Numbered from the stretch's first letter, positions 7,669 through 16,905 are shown. The stretch is DNA of 43,729 nt from JBGRPZ01 sp041725955 (GCA_041725955.1 JBGRQE010000025.1:1-43729); one strand, 5' to 3'. Notes: a model not told the origin generated them from the letters alone. A program made the numbers and translations.

Positions 7669-8764
7669 TTCTTTCTGCTGTTCTTTCTGAGGCTCCTGTA
7701 CCTCCAAGTTTTTCTCTTAGTAAATCATAATCAGCTATAAGCTTCTTTCTATGTTCTTTATTTTCTGTAATCTTTTTCAGTTCAGAAACTAAATTTCGTT
7801 TATTTAAATCTCCCTGTATAAGCTCTGTCACTACCGGTCGATCCATAATCAAATTAACCAGTGATATATAATTTACACTAATTATTCTTTTTGCAATACT
7901 ATATGAAATGGCACTACCCTTATAGCAAACCACCTCTGGAATTCCAAGCAAAGCTGTTTCTAGAGTTGCTGTACCAGAAGTAACCAAAGCAGCAAAAGAA
8001 GCATGTAAAAGGTCGTGAGTTTGATTGTATACAATTTTTATATCCTTTGCTTGCATAAATTCACGTAGAAGAGATTCATCGACAGAAGGAGCTGCTCCAA
8101 TCACAAACTGATATTCGGGAAATGAATCTACAACCTGCGCCATTATAGGGAGTTTCTTTTTTATTTCTTGTGTCCGGCTACCAGGCAATAATGCTATAAT
8201 CCTTTTCTCTTTATCAAGATTGTTTTTCTTTCGAAATTCTGATGATTCAACAAATTGAGTATTATTAATTGAGTCGATTAAAGGATGACCTACAAATTCA
8301 ACATCATAATTCCATTCCTTAAAGAAATCTTTTTCAAAAGGCAAGATAACAAACATCCGATCTACAACCTTCCGTATGGTCTTTACTCTGCCTTTTTTCC
8401 ATGCCCAAACTTGAGGAGAAATATAATAAAACACCTTTATTCCTTGTTGTTTTGCCCATTTCGCTATGCGCAAATTAAAGCCAGGATAATCTACTAAAAT
8501 TAATGCATCAGGCTTAAATGATGAAATATCTTCTTTACAAAATTTTATATTATTAAGGATCGTCTTCAGATTTTGTATCACCTCTACAAAACCCATAAAA
8601 GCTAAATCACGATAATGCTTAACCACTTCGGCACCCTGAGCTTGCATCAAGTCACCACCCCATGCTCTAAGTACAGCATTTTTATCTTTTTCTTTTAAAA
8701 AGCGAATTAAATTGCTTGCATGCAGATCTCCAGAAGCCTCACCAGCGATTATATAATATTTCAT
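7649..8764 (-). CDS. lpxB: lipid-A-disaccharide synthase
   Basis: LpxB joins UDP-2,3-diacylglucosamine and lipid X to make lipid A disaccharide on the inner face of the inner membrane. The 371-residue sequence opens with the typical YYIIAGEASGDLHASNLI and carries YYISPQVWAWKKGRVKTI, FVGHPLID, LLPGSRTQEIKKKLPIM and a donor-site segment ATLETALLGIPEVVCYKG. The length is normal. It is the last gene of the DUF502-surE-small membrane protein-lpxB run, 41 nt after its neighbour. Its 3' end overlaps the convergent comEC by 20 bp. Confidence 0.96.
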   Translation of the reverse strand: MKYYIIAGEASGDLHASNLIRFLKEKDKNAVLRAWGGDLMQAQGAEVVKHYRDLAFMGFVEVIQNLKTILNNIKFCKEDISSFKPDALILVDYPGFNLRIAKWAKQQGIKVFYYISPQVWAWKKGRVKTIRKVVDRMFVILPFEKDFFKEWNYDVEFVGHPLIDSINNTQFVESSEFRKKNNLDKEKRIIALLPGSRTQEIKKKLPIMAQVVDSFPEYQFVIGAAPSVDESLLREFMQAKDIKIVYNQTHDLLHASFAALVTSGTATLETALLGIPEVVCYKGSAISYSIAKRIISVNYISLVNLIMDRPVVTELIQGDLNKRNLVSELKKITENKEHRKKLIADYDLLREKLGGTGASERTAERIIELLN

Positions 8765-8805
8765 ATTAAACTTTATTCAAATATGTAAGTAAGATACACA
8801 AAGAA

Positions 8806-9066
8806 CTAAAAAAGTTTCATTACAAAGACAAAAAACAATATAAAATAAATAAGGGTGATAAATAAACTGAGCAGTCCAGCCTTTTCACTCTTCTTTTTCA
8901 AAAAGTAATATCGTACAACGAGTAAGTTAAAAATTAGGGCAACAATATAAATTTTAGAACTTCCTACATGGAACAAGCCCATGTCCATTAAAAAATAAAT
9001 TATTGCACCCAAAATCAAAGGCAAAAACAAAGAAACTAAAACAGACATCAATACTTTACTACTCAT
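8806..9066 (-). CDS. small two- or three-helix membrane protein of unknown function
   Basis: No known domain is recognised. From the ATG at 9066 the product has 86 residues with hydrophobic segments at about 5-25, 38-52 and 65-83, separated by a basic loop (KKKSEKA). The start at 9066 is chosen because it lies one nucleotide after the surE stop (9068-9070), which indicates translational coupling; an upstream ATG at 9090 would give 94 residues overlapping surE. It sits between surE and lpxB on the same strand. A link to envelope synthesis is only suggested by that position. Confidence 0.75.
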   Translation of the reverse strand: MSSKVLMSVLVSLFLPLILGAIIYFLMDMGLFHVGSSKIYIVALIFNLLVVRYYFLKKKSEKAGLLSLFITLIYFILFFVFVMKLF

Positions 9067-9067
9067 A

Positions 9068-9850
9068 CTATAACTCTTTCTCCCATTCATTCAACATCGC
9101 CAATTTATCATGTGCAGTAAAATCATATTGAACTGGCACTACAGATACATATCCTTCATTTAACGCATATTGATCTGTATCTTCACACAAATCATCTTGC
9201 TCAAAACTACCAGTCAACCAATAATATCTTTTTCCATGTGGATCTACACGCTCATCAAACAATTCAATCCATTTAGATTTTGATTGACGACAAAATTTCA
9301 CACCTTTAATTTCAGAAGTATGTAAATCTGGAATATTAACATTTAAGCAGACCCCGTTAGGTAAAGAGTCTTGAAGTGTCTTTTGAGCTATAGAATGCAC
9401 AAAAGGAACACAAGCTGTAAAATCAGCCTGAGCATCAACATTAAGTAAAGAAAAACCTATTGAAGGAATTCCACTAATACACCCCTCCAAAACAGCAGCC
9501 ATGGTTCCACTATAAATAACATTTATAGAAGCATTAGAGCCATGGTTAATTCCAGAAACCAATAAATCAGGTTCTCTATCTAGCACTACTCGAATACCTA
9601 ATTTGACACAATCTACAGGAGTTCCATTTACAGCAAAAACAGAAACCCCATCTTCTTCACTTACTTTACGAACCCTTAAAGGCTGAGTAACTGTAATAGC
9701 ATGCGCCTGCCCCGACATTGGATCTTCAGGAGCTACTACTACAACATCACCTAAATTTTTCATAGTTTCTATCAGAACGGAAATTCCTTTAGCCCCTACA
9801 CTATCATCATTTGTTATTAAAATTAAAGGTCTTTTATTCTTCATCATCAT
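9068..9850 (-). CDS. surE: 5'/3'-nucleotidase SurE
   Basis: SurE is a metal-dependent phosphatase acting on nucleoside monophosphates and short polyphosphates in the cytosol. The signature ILITNDDSVGAKGI (metal-binding Asp pair) is at the N-terminus, and SGINHGSNASINVIYSGTMA carries the second metal and substrate loop. The 260 residues match the usual length. Three ATG codons (9850, 9847, 9844) follow one another, and all overlap the end of the DUF502 gene by 11-17 bp, which suggests coupled translation. The surE-lpxB neighbourhood recurs in Bacteroidota. Confidence 0.95.
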   Translation of the reverse strand: MMMKNKRPLILITNDDSVGAKGISVLIETMKNLGDVVVVAPEDPMSGQAHAITVTQPLRVRKVSEEDGVSVFAVNGTPVDCVKLGIRVVLDREPDLLVSGINHGSNASINVIYSGTMAAVLEGCISGIPSIGFSLLNVDAQADFTACVPFVHSIAQKTLQDSLPNGVCLNVNIPDLHTSEIKGVKFCRQSKSKWIELFDERVDPHGKRYYWLTGSFEQDDLCEDTDQYALNEGYVSVVPVQYDFTAHDKLAMLNEWEKEL

Positions 9851-10454
9851 TTACATTTGAGTTATCACTCCAATTGGTAACGCCTCCGGAAATTATAAAT
9901 TTCATAACTTCTGTGGAAGAAGCTTCTATCTTTTTTACATTTTTTGAGGGTACAATAAACATATTTCCTGACCAGGCATAAGAATGAGGTAAATATACTG
10001 CAATAAAGTCTCCCTTCACTCCAATCTTCCGTAAGTCTTCGCTAGTAACAAAGCCCAATTTATATATATCAGAACTGGTATTTACTTTAACCATTACTGG
10101 ATTTGTAAATCTTTTTTTCTGACCCACAAAAGCCGAAAGCAAATCTTTTATTGCTGAATATATATCTTTTACAAAAGGAGCCTTTTGAATCCACTTATCA
10201 AAACGGTCAATGATTGGTTTAAATAAAATACTGGAGCCAACAACTCCCAGCAAAGTAATAATCACAATTAAACCAACAAAACCAAGGCCTGGAATTTCAA
10301 TATTAAATACCTTTTCGATATACTTATTTAAAATTCCATCTATAAAGTTAAATAGCACTACAATTGCATAAATGGTCAGGGTAATAGGAGCAACATATAT
10401 TAATCCATTAAAAAAATATTTCAAAAACTCCTGCCCTAAAGATTTTAATTTCAT
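9834..10454 (-). CDS. DUF502 family membrane protein
   Basis: This 206-residue member of the DUF502 family is of unknown biochemical function. Two N-terminal transmembrane segments are visible (about 12-36 and 50-76), followed by the conserved segment PIIDRFDKWIQKAPFVKDIY and a soluble domain with GVKGDFIAVYLPHSYAWSGN. The acidic C-terminus is encoded by codons that also hold the surE start codons. It is the first gene after a promoter-like element at 10532-10539 and is probably cotranscribed with surE and lpxB. No activity can be assigned from the sequence. Confidence 0.88.
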   Translation of the reverse strand: MKLKSLGQEFLKYFFNGLIYVAPITLTIYAIVVLFNFIDGILNKYIEKVFNIEIPGLGFVGLIVIITLLGVVGSSILFKPIIDRFDKWIQKAPFVKDIYSAIKDLLSAFVGQKKRFTNPVMVKVNTSSDIYKLGFVTSEDLRKIGVKGDFIAVYLPHSYAWSGNMFIVPSKNVKKIEASSTEVMKFIISGGVTNWSDNSNVNDDEE

Positions 10455-10531
10455 AGCTTTAGATTTATTAAAACAACAATTTACTTTCTCCTTGACACGA
10501 AATCAAAAAGAAAATAAATAGTTGAACGATT

Positions 10532-10539
10532 CAAATGTA
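10532..10539 (-). promoter_or_regulatory. -7 element TACATTTG upstream of the DUF502 gene
   Basis: An exact TAnnTTTG match on the minus strand in the 117-bp gap between maf and the DUF502 gene. No good -33 partner is seen. It suggests an internal start for DUF502-surE-lpxB. Confidence 0.45.
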
Positions 10540-10571
10540 CCTAAAACTATAAACAACTAAACTTAATTTCT

Positions 10572-11156
10572 CTAAGAAAAAGCCTTTAGTTCTTCCCATA
10601 ATTTATGAGTAGGTAAACCCATCACATTATAAAAACTCCCTTCAATACTTTTTATGCCTATTGCTCCAATCCACTCTTGAATACCATAAGCACCGGCCTT
10701 ATCAAAAGGTTTATAGTTATCTACGTAGTGAAGAATTTCATTAAATGTTAATTCACGGAAAAACACTTTTGTAATATCAGAAAACACCTTTTCTTTTTTA
10801 TCCGACTTTAAACAAACTCCAGAAACTACATAATGTATATTACCAGATAGCTGTTGCAACATTTCAATAGCTTCATTCCTATCGGCAGGTTTATTCAACA
10901 CCTTTTCTTTTAAGCAAACTGTAGTATCAGAAGTAATTAGAATCGTATTGCTTAAATTGGAAGCATTAAAATAATCAGCTTTCTTTTTCGCTAAAAACGG
11001 AGCAATATCAAAAGGCACCATTTCTGAAGGGAAGTCTTCATTTATATTTGAAACCTGAACTTCAAATTCCACTCCCATTTCTTTTAACAATTGCTGACGC
11101 CTTGGAGACCCCGATGCAAGAATAATTTTTTTATTCTTTAAAAAATCAATAGACAT
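10572..11156 (-). CDS. maf: Maf family nucleoside triphosphate pyrophosphatase
   Basis: Maf/YhdE-type proteins hydrolyse dTTP, UTP and modified nucleotides to monophosphates, acting as house-cleaning enzymes. The N-terminal nucleotide-binding motif IILASGSPRRQQLLKEMG is present, followed by SDTTVCLKEKVLNKP and the conserved FDKAGAYGIQEW near residue 155. The length (194) is normal. It starts 11 nt after the prenyltransferase stop, as the last gene of the DUF2520-phosphatase-ubiA-maf run. The exact nucleotide preference (YhdE-type dTTPase/UTPase or YceF-type) cannot be told by eye. Confidence 0.94.
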   Translation of the reverse strand: MSIDFLKNKKIILASGSPRRQQLLKEMGVEFEVQVSNINEDFPSEMVPFDIAPFLAKKKADYFNASNLSNTILITSDTTVCLKEKVLNKPADRNEAIEMLQQLSGNIHYVVSGVCLKSDKKEKVFSDITKVFFRELTFNEILHYVDNYKPFDKAGAYGIQEWIGAIGIKSIEGSFYNVMGLPTHKLWEELKAFS

Positions 11157-11167
11157 TACTTTAAAAT

Positions 11168-12142
11168 TTAGAACAACCCATTTAAAGGAGTTAGAAGCAT
11201 AGACAATAAGCCTATACCCATAAAAATTTTCAAAAACGTACTTAAACGATGATACTCTTTTTTATTATCTGCCTTAAAAATATAAGGAATAGCAAATGCT
11301 GCTGTTAATAGAGTTCCCAAACCAAAAATCATAATATTAATCCATAAGTTATAAGAACTCAAAAGCTCATAAGCTAAAAAGACCCATCCAACAAGTAACA
11401 ACCAAAATCCTACAAAATAAATTCTACAAAAATGTATTCCTTTTACAATAGGTAATGTTCGTGCACCACATTTGGCATCTCCTTCAATATCTTCCATGTC
11501 TTTTACTACTTCCCTTAGCATGCTAGCAAGAAAAGCAAAAATTGCATAAACAACAATTAAACGGAAATTTAAAGAAAGCGCTACTCCTGCTTCAACAAAC
11601 AAATCTCCTCGATTATGAGACAAATACAAGAAATCAAATACCCAAATCAACAATATTGGCAAAGCTGTCAAAACAGATACTACAAAGTTGCCCCAAAACA
11701 TTTTACGCTTTAAAGAATTCGAATAAAACCTCAACAACCCTAAACATAAAATAAAGATTAAGCCCATATTAACTTTATGCACCAAAAAAGAAGCCAGGCC
11801 ACCAAAGAACAAACCCAATAAAGAAAAAACCAGATACGCGATCTCAAGGTCCTTCTTAAAAAGACCACGAAACTTTGATCGGTTTTTATGATTTACTGAA
11901 TCAATATCTTCATCCATTAAATCATTGTAGAGATTTCCTCCTGCCGCAATAAAAACAGTAGCTAATATTAAAGGGATTAGAATATACCAGGGCAATTCCC
12001 CATATACCTTATGTGTATGAAACCCACTTAGTAAAATAAAATAATTTGCTGCCAACATAGCAACAATCACCATAACCAAATTCGGGAAACGAATGGCAGC
12101 CATCCAATTTTTTGACATCGATCTCTTTTCCATAACTACCAT
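11168..12142 (-). CDS. UbiA-family prenyltransferase (geranylgeranylglycerol-phosphate geranylgeranyltransferase type)
   Basis: This 324-residue integral-membrane aromatic/lipid prenyltransferase has eight to nine predicted transmembrane helices. The two Asp-rich Mg2+-diphosphate motifs are clear: NLYNDLMDEDIDSVNHKNR and VVKDMEDIEGDAKCGARTLP. Bacteroidota homologues are usually annotated as geranylgeranylglycerol-phosphate geranylgeranyltransferases, but the substrate cannot be settled from motifs. The ATG at 12142 overlaps the upstream gene by 7 bp; an ATG at 12133, 2 nt after that stop, is an equally good start. It belongs to the maf cluster on the minus strand. Confidence 0.88.
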   Translation of the reverse strand: MVVMEKRSMSKNWMAAIRFPNLVMVIVAMLAANYFILLSGFHTHKVYGELPWYILIPLILATVFIAAGGNLYNDLMDEDIDSVNHKNRSKFRGLFKKDLEIAYLVFSLLGLFFGGLASFLVHKVNMGLIFILCLGLLRFYSNSLKRKMFWGNFVVSVLTALPILLIWVFDFLYLSHNRGDLFVEAGVALSLNFRLIVVYAIFAFLASMLREVVKDMEDIEGDAKCGARTLPIVKGIHFCRIYFVGFWLLLVGWVFLAYELLSSYNLWINIMIFGLGTLLTAAFAIPYIFKADNKKEYHRLSTFLKIFMGIGLLSMLLTPLNGLF

Positions 12143-12657
12143 TTAAAAGATGAATCATTCATCCATTTACCCTGAACTTTCATAACCTGCTCAATCACAT
12201 CACGCACACATCCTTGTCCACCATTTTGATGACTGATATAATCACATACAGATCTAATTTCATAAACAGCATCTGCAGGGCAACAAGCTACTCCAACTTT
12301 CTTTAGAACCTCAAAATCAGGAATATCATCACCCATATATAAAACATTACGATCCGTCAAATTATTTTCCTCAAGAAACTTATTATAAACCTGAATCTTA
12401 TGCTCTACGCCTAAATATACATGAGGTACTTTTAACATAGCCAATCTATGCTCCATACTTTTTGATCTGCCTCCACTGATAATGGCAACATTATACCCGT
12501 TTTTTACAGCATGCTGAATAGCATAACCATCTTTTACATTTCCCATTCGAACAGGGTCTCCATCGGGCATAATCCACAAACTCCCGTTGGTAAGAACTCC
12601 ATCATAGTCAAAAATAAAAGTATTTACGTCTGTCAATAATTCTTTATAGTTACTCAT
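12136..12657 (-). CDS. KdsC-like HAD-family phosphatase
   Basis: This 173-residue HAD phosphatase of the C0 (KdsC) type resembles 3-deoxy-D-manno-octulosonate-8-phosphate phosphatase, which supplies Kdo for lipid A-core. Motif I FDYDGVLTNG has the nucleophile/acid-base Asp pair, motif II is ISGGRSKSMEHRL, and motif III/IV is MGDDIPDFEVLKKVGVACCP. KdsC proteins are about 170-190 residues and tetrameric. It overlaps the DUF2520 gene by 8 bp and the prenyltransferase by 7 bp, so it is tightly coupled. An lpxB downstream in the same block supports an LPS role, but other sugar-phosphate substrates are possible. Confidence 0.85.
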   Translation of the reverse strand: MSNYKELLTDVNTFIFDYDGVLTNGSLWIMPDGDPVRMGNVKDGYAIQHAVKNGYNVAIISGGRSKSMEHRLAMLKVPHVYLGVEHKIQVYNKFLEENNLTDRNVLYMGDDIPDFEVLKKVGVACCPADAVYEIRSVCDYISHQNGGQGCVRDVIEQVMKVQGKWMNDSSFKW

Positions 12658-13435
12658 CGCTCTTTATTTCTTCTCCAATAATATATTCACTAATTAATTT
12701 ATAAATGTGCTGAAATTTCTTCTTCTTTTCCAGACCTTCTAAATGCGACTGCATCACAATAAAATCTTTACGCGCAGCAGGACCAGTCTGAATTTTCCTG
12801 GGACTATCGGTCATTACCTTCTCTGCTGTTTGTTTAATTAAAGGTCTTAACAAATCTAATGACAGATTATTATCTTCCAATAATTCTTCAGCCATAGAAT
12901 AGAAAAAATTGGTGAAATTACCTGCAAAAACAGCTGCAATATGCAAACTTTTTCGAGTTTCGGAATCTATAAAACGTATATCTTTTGATAATAAACATGC
13001 AAGATCCTGCAAAATTTCTCTCTCTTTTACTCCATTGGCCTCCAAAAAAAATGGTGTATTATCCCAATCAAGCTCAGAATAACGAGTAAAGGTATTTAAA
13101 GGATAAAAAACACCATGCGATTTATTACCTTTAAAAACATCCATTGCAACACTCCCTGAAGTATGGACAATCAAAGCATTTTTATACTTTTCAAGTTCCT
13201 GCGATAAATCAGGAATGGCACGATCACTAATAGCAAGAATAATTATATCACTTGACGAGCATGCTGTTTCCAAATCTATACATGCTTGCGAACTGGTTTC
13301 TTTGGCAAATTTCTTTGTTTCTTGAAAATTCCTTCCCCAAACCTTTATAGGTTCATTAAAAAAAGCCGACAAACCCTTTGCCAAATGCCAAGACACATTA
13401 CCAATACCAACTAAACACAACTTTAATTGCTTCAT
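12650..13435 (-). CDS. Rossmann-fold / DUF2520 domain protein
   Basis: This 261-residue protein has an N-terminal Rossmann-like NAD(P)-binding domain (LCLVGIGNVSWHLAKGL, then DIIILAISDRAIPDL) and a C-terminal helical DUF2520 domain (about 125-255, with HIAAVFAGNFTNFFYSMAEE and GPAARKDF). The arrangement resembles the F420-dependent NADP oxidoreductase/ProC fold, so an oxidoreductase is likely, but no substrate is known. It is the first gene of the minus-strand run leading to maf. An AATATTTG sequence lies upstream as a weak promoter. Confidence 0.85.
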   Translation of the reverse strand: MKQLKLCLVGIGNVSWHLAKGLSAFFNEPIKVWGRNFQETKKFAKETSSQACIDLETACSSSDIIILAISDRAIPDLSQELEKYKNALIVHTSGSVAMDVFKGNKSHGVFYPLNTFTRYSELDWDNTPFFLEANGVKEREILQDLACLLSKDIRFIDSETRKSLHIAAVFAGNFTNFFYSMAEELLEDNNLSLDLLRPLIKQTAEKVMTDSPRKIQTGPAARKDFIVMQSHLEGLEKKKKFQHIYKLISEYIIGEEIKSDE

Positions 13436-13482
13436 AAGTTACAAATTAAGAAGACGAAAATACAAATATTTAGCACTAAGAC

Positions 13483-13513
13483 TTTGAGTTTAAAAAGGTT
13501 TTCGTTATATTTG
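13483..13513 (+). promoter_or_regulatory. promoter of the 450-residue lipoprotein gene
   Basis: TTTG (13483-13486), a 19-nt spacer and TATATTTG (13506-13513) match the Bacteroidota consensus exactly. The leader to the ATG at 13652 is about 130 nt. Confidence 0.8.
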
Positions 13514-13651
13514 AAAATCAACAGGAAATAAAAACCATACAATTCTCTATCTTTCTGTTCAACCAAAGCTATTTTATTCATACACCAACTCTAAACAAGC
13601 TTTTCTTTCGTAGAAGTCAATATTAAATTTCTCACTAAACCTGAATTGAAC

Positions 13652-15004
13652 ATGAAAAGAAACAATTTTTCTCACCTGTTTTCTTTATTCATCCCGTTTT
13701 TCTTCTTACTCATCTCATGCAATGATGACACCGAAGTAAAACCTGCATCACCTACAAAACCTAGCTACATAAAAATAGTATCTTCACAAAACTATTTCCC
13801 TGACGGAGGATTCTTAGTTCTTCATGAAACCGACGGAACATTCCTGGAAAGCATTACTGTTACAGGAGATGGAACATATGAATTTAAAGATCTGAAGAAA
13901 TATAATTACACCTTAAGCATAATCAAGCGTAACAACCATCAAAATCAAACACGCTACAGAATAGAAACTCTTAATTCTCTTGAAAATGGAGAAATTGCTT
14001 TAGTTGGTAATAATTATAATCCGAATAATTATGGAAGAGCCAGAATTGTAAGTGTACATGACATAAAAAGCGACCAAACTTCTGTGAATTCCATTCCTTT
14101 TCGCGATCATGTAAGAACAGGTATTGACAGTACAAAATTTACAACACTACTGTATGTACATTATTTGAGCAATGCTGAGAAAAACAGAATAGCCTTGCTA
14201 TCTACAGTTTACGATAATGACGGAGAATCAGGAAATTACGAATGGTTTAATTCTGATTACAAAGTAAATCAAGTAAACACATACCAATATTCACTAAGCA
14301 AAACAATGAAAAGAAAAAGGGTTTCTTCTATAGGAGATCTTGTTATTAATGAAATAAAACTTTTCTCTAAAGCAAACCCTGGTAATAACAACCACCCTCC
14401 CCAGAGATTACTTCACTTTAAAAACATTTATAACCCTCCCACAGGTTTTCCTTACATATTGTATGCAGAACCCCAACCCAATGATTTCCAATATTACGTT
14501 ACTCAATTCACCCACAACGAAACAGATCAGTCGTACTATAAATCAACGTTTATTGATCTTATCGCGCCTTCAGCAATTTTAGAATACTATGGAGCAACGG
14601 TAAAAGCACAATATGACAAGGATAATAAAGTGATTAATGATATACAAACACAAATAGCCAATAATGCCGACGCAATTACCTCTATCTGGACATATAACGA
14701 CGACGATATTTTATGGCTATACACTACCCAACCTGAAAAAAACAAACATATATTACCTAAATTTTCGGATGCTATTAATACAGCTATTGGCTTAAACAAT
14801 TTAGATAACCTAAAAGCACTCGGAATACATACTAACAAACAATCTGATATTGCAAAATATCAGGAATACATTAAACAAAAATATAGCTTTAGTTCAAAAC
14901 ATGTCAACTACAACATCAGACAGTTTAGCTATTTTTATTTCTTTGAAATAGGAATGAAAGAAACTTACAAAGCTGTAGATCACCAATTTAAAGACTACCA
15001 TTAA
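13652..15004 (+). CDS. surface/periplasmic lipoprotein of unknown function
   Basis: This 450-residue protein has a lipoprotein signal peptide: a hydrophobic run FSLFIPFFFLLIS followed by the lipobox cysteine in LISCNDD, then acidic residues, which in Bacteroidota can favour surface export. Residues about 40-95 (GGFLVLHETDGTFLESITVT, then YEFKDLKKYNYTLSI) read like a small beta-sandwich (PEGA/CnaB-like) module. The remaining 350 residues resemble nothing I recognise. The ATG at 13652 is used rather than an in-frame TTG at 13646. It has its own strong promoter, and the ECF sigma gene follows 294 bp downstream on the same strand. Confidence 0.82.
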   Translation: MKRNNFSHLFSLFIPFFFLLISCNDDTEVKPASPTKPSYIKIVSSQNYFPDGGFLVLHETDGTFLESITVTGDGTYEFKDLKKYNYTLSIIKRNNHQNQTRYRIETLNSLENGEIALVGNNYNPNNYGRARIVSVHDIKSDQTSVNSIPFRDHVRTGIDSTKFTTLLYVHYLSNAEKNRIALLSTVYDNDGESGNYEWFNSDYKVNQVNTYQYSLSKTMKRKRVSSIGDLVINEIKLFSKANPGNNNHPPQRLLHFKNIYNPPTGFPYILYAEPQPNDFQYYVTQFTHNETDQSYYKSTFIDLIAPSAILEYYGATVKAQYDKDNKVINDIQTQIANNADAITSIWTYNDDDILWLYTTQPEKNKHILPKFSDAINTAIGLNNLDNLKALGIHTNKQSDIAKYQEYIKQKYSFSSKHVNYNIRQFSYFYFFEIGMKETYKAVDHQFKDYH

Positions 15005-15219
15005 TACTTTTGTATTCCAAAAAAATTAACAACTCCCTTATCACAAAAGCCAAAATCTATATTTTTTGTTTAACAAAACAAAAGCAGAAGTAAAACAAAA
15101 CCAAAAACATTTTAGAATAATAAATTATTTTTCACTACTCCTGAAATAGCCTAAAAACAACATTATCAAGATTTACCATTACCCTAATTTAAACTTTCTA
15201 TAAATAATTTACAGGTTTT

Positions 15220-15252
15220 TTTGTTTTTGTAAAATAGTTTTGTTTAACTTTG
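15220..15252 (+). promoter_or_regulatory. promoter of the ECF sigma factor gene
   Basis: TTTG (15220-15223), a 21-nt spacer and TAACTTTG (15245-15252), 46 nt before the ATG. It is a housekeeping-type promoter, so the gene does not look purely autoregulated. Confidence 0.72.
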
Positions 15253-15298
15253 CAGACATAATCCTAAACACAAATTAGAAAATAATAAGTGTAGAACA

Positions 15299-15805
15299 AT
15301 GACAGCAGTAGAATTCAATTATAAAATAACCGCACTAGAAAAATATCTAGAATACTTCGCCTTAAAGCTTACCGCAAACCAAGAAGATGCAAAAGACCTT
15401 TTGCAAGAAACTTATCTTAAGGCTCTTACATATCGAGAAAAATTCGTCCATAAGACAAACCTTAAAGCTTGGATGTTTACAATTATGAAAAATATCTTCA
15501 TTAACAACTACAGAAGAAAAGTTAAGGCGAACACTATTATAGACACTACAGATAGTCTTTACTACTTAAACAATAGTAAAGAATCCTCAAACCCTACTCC
15601 AGACTCGATTTATCATACCAATGAAATCCAGGAAGGAATTGAAAGATTAGACAAAGATTACCGTCGCGCTTTTGAAATGTTCAACGAAGGTTATAAGTAT
15701 AAAGAAATAGCAGAAAAACTTGACCTATCAATAGGAACTGTAAAAAGCAGAATTTTCTTTAGTCGCAAAAAACTGATGGATAGCTTAAAAGAGTTTAGAA
15801 ATTAA
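15299..15805 (+). CDS. ECF-type RNA polymerase sigma factor
   Basis: This 168-residue extracytoplasmic-function sigma factor has sigma region 2 at about residues 12-80 (NQEDAKDLLQETYLKAL, then NLKAWMFTIMKNIFINNYR) and region 4 at about 115-165 (YKEIAEKLDLSIGTVKSRIF, helix-turn-helix). The length is typical. No FecR-type or other anti-sigma gene lies next to it, unlike most Bacteroidota ECF/TonB regulatory triplets. A terminator follows at 15884. Its target genes cannot be read from the window. Confidence 0.93.
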   Translation: MTAVEFNYKITALEKYLEYFALKLTANQEDAKDLLQETYLKALTYREKFVHKTNLKAWMFTIMKNIFINNYRRKVKANTIIDTTDSLYYLNNSKESSNPTPDSIYHTNEIQEGIERLDKDYRRAFEMFNEGYKYKEIAEKLDLSIGTVKSRIFFSRKKLMDSLKEFRN

Positions 15806-15883
15806 ATACTCTTCCCAGTACACATATAAATTTCTACTATTTTTAAACTACTCATACTATACTACTTATTAATTACCTAAAAA

Positions 15884-15926
15884 AAGAGGACTATCCATAT
15901 TCTTTGGATAGTCCCTCTTTCTTTTA
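15884..15926 (+). terminator. terminator after the ECF sigma gene
   Basis: A stem of about 14 bp (AAGAGGACTATCCA pairing with TGGATAGTCCCTCTT, one bulged C) is followed by TCTTTT. It lies 79 nt past the stop and could also serve the opposite direction. Confidence 0.75.
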
Positions 15927-16114
15927 TACCCTTAGGGTATTATACAAATATCTTTCTGATTAGTTTCTATTCACAGATTGAGTTAATTACACCACACCTA
16001 CCTCTAATCATTATAGCTCTTACTTTAATCATCACTACACTTATGCCTTAGCCTTTATCTACTAAATTTTGCAGTAATCATCACTTTTCTGGAACTGAAA
16101 GAACTAACTCCTTT

Positions 16115-16639
16115 TTACTCCATCATTTCAATTTTCAACTGACGAATAGCTTCATCAACCACATTAGTTCCAGAGCTTAAATTCTTTTCTAAAATAATTT
16201 TTGCAAAATCTTCTGGGGTAGTATTTGGTGTAATCATATCAGCTGACTGATTAACAATTTTAGTTAAATGTTCCTTTGATGCTTTTACCAAACTCCATGC
16301 AAAAGGAGATACATAAACCTGTTGAGTTAAGTTGTGTTCATATTCCTCACGAATTACCTTTAACAACTTCACCTGCAATTGACCAGCAATCATTCCAGGC
16401 ATATTCACACGCAAAACTAAATTTTCTGGACGCAAGCGCTCAAGAAACAAAACCAAACGCTCACATGCCTGAACTTTCAAAGGAAAAACATTCTTTTTAA
16501 TTTCCTGTTCTTCAGAAAACTTTCTTCTCAATTCTTCATTTCTTAAATACGCTTTTATTAAGCGAACAATTACATAAATCAGAGCACCTGCCAATATCAG
16601 GTATTCCAAGATCCGAACAACCAATGTTAATATCTCCAT
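16115..16639 (-). CDS. membrane-anchored protein of unknown function (DUF7935-like)
   Basis: This 174-residue protein has one N-terminal transmembrane helix (about 4-26), then a basic and coiled region (LRNEELRRKFSEEQEIKKN), then a soluble domain rich in Leu and charged residues (QACERLVLFLERLRPENLVL, EEYEHNLTQQVYVSPFAWSL). It resembles a conserved Bacteroidota family of unknown function (annotated DUF7935, from memory). With only one anchor, it probably faces the cytoplasm. It is transcribed divergently from the aminotransferase gene and has no operon partner. Confidence 0.75.
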   Translation of the reverse strand: MEILTLVVRILEYLILAGALIYVIVRLIKAYLRNEELRRKFSEEQEIKKNVFPLKVQACERLVLFLERLRPENLVLRVNMPGMIAGQLQVKLLKVIREEYEHNLTQQVYVSPFAWSLVKASKEHLTKIVNQSADMITPNTTPEDFAKIILEKNLSSGTNVVDEAIRQLKIEMME

Positions 16640-16870
16640 ACTTTGCTTTTTTCTTGCAATATAATCTATTTATCACTTATAAAAATACAAAATGTTATAA
16701 AAAATCACACATATTTATTCATATAAATGAATCTAATTATTTCTAATTTATTATATTATTTTATTAGCCAAAGAGTCTTAACTTTTTACACAAAACAGAC
16801 AAAAACAAATTTCAATAAAAAAAAGATTCTATGCGCTTTTAGAATAAGCCTCTTCGAGTCAAATTTTATA

Positions 16871-16878
16871 TAAATTTG
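16871..16878 (+). promoter_or_regulatory. -7 element TAAATTTG upstream of the aminotransferase gene
   Basis: An exact TAnnTTTG match, 27 nt before the GTG start. The -33 half is not clear. Confidence 0.5.
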
Positions 16879-16905
16879 TCCCAATTTTAAAAATCAAGTG
16901 TAATA

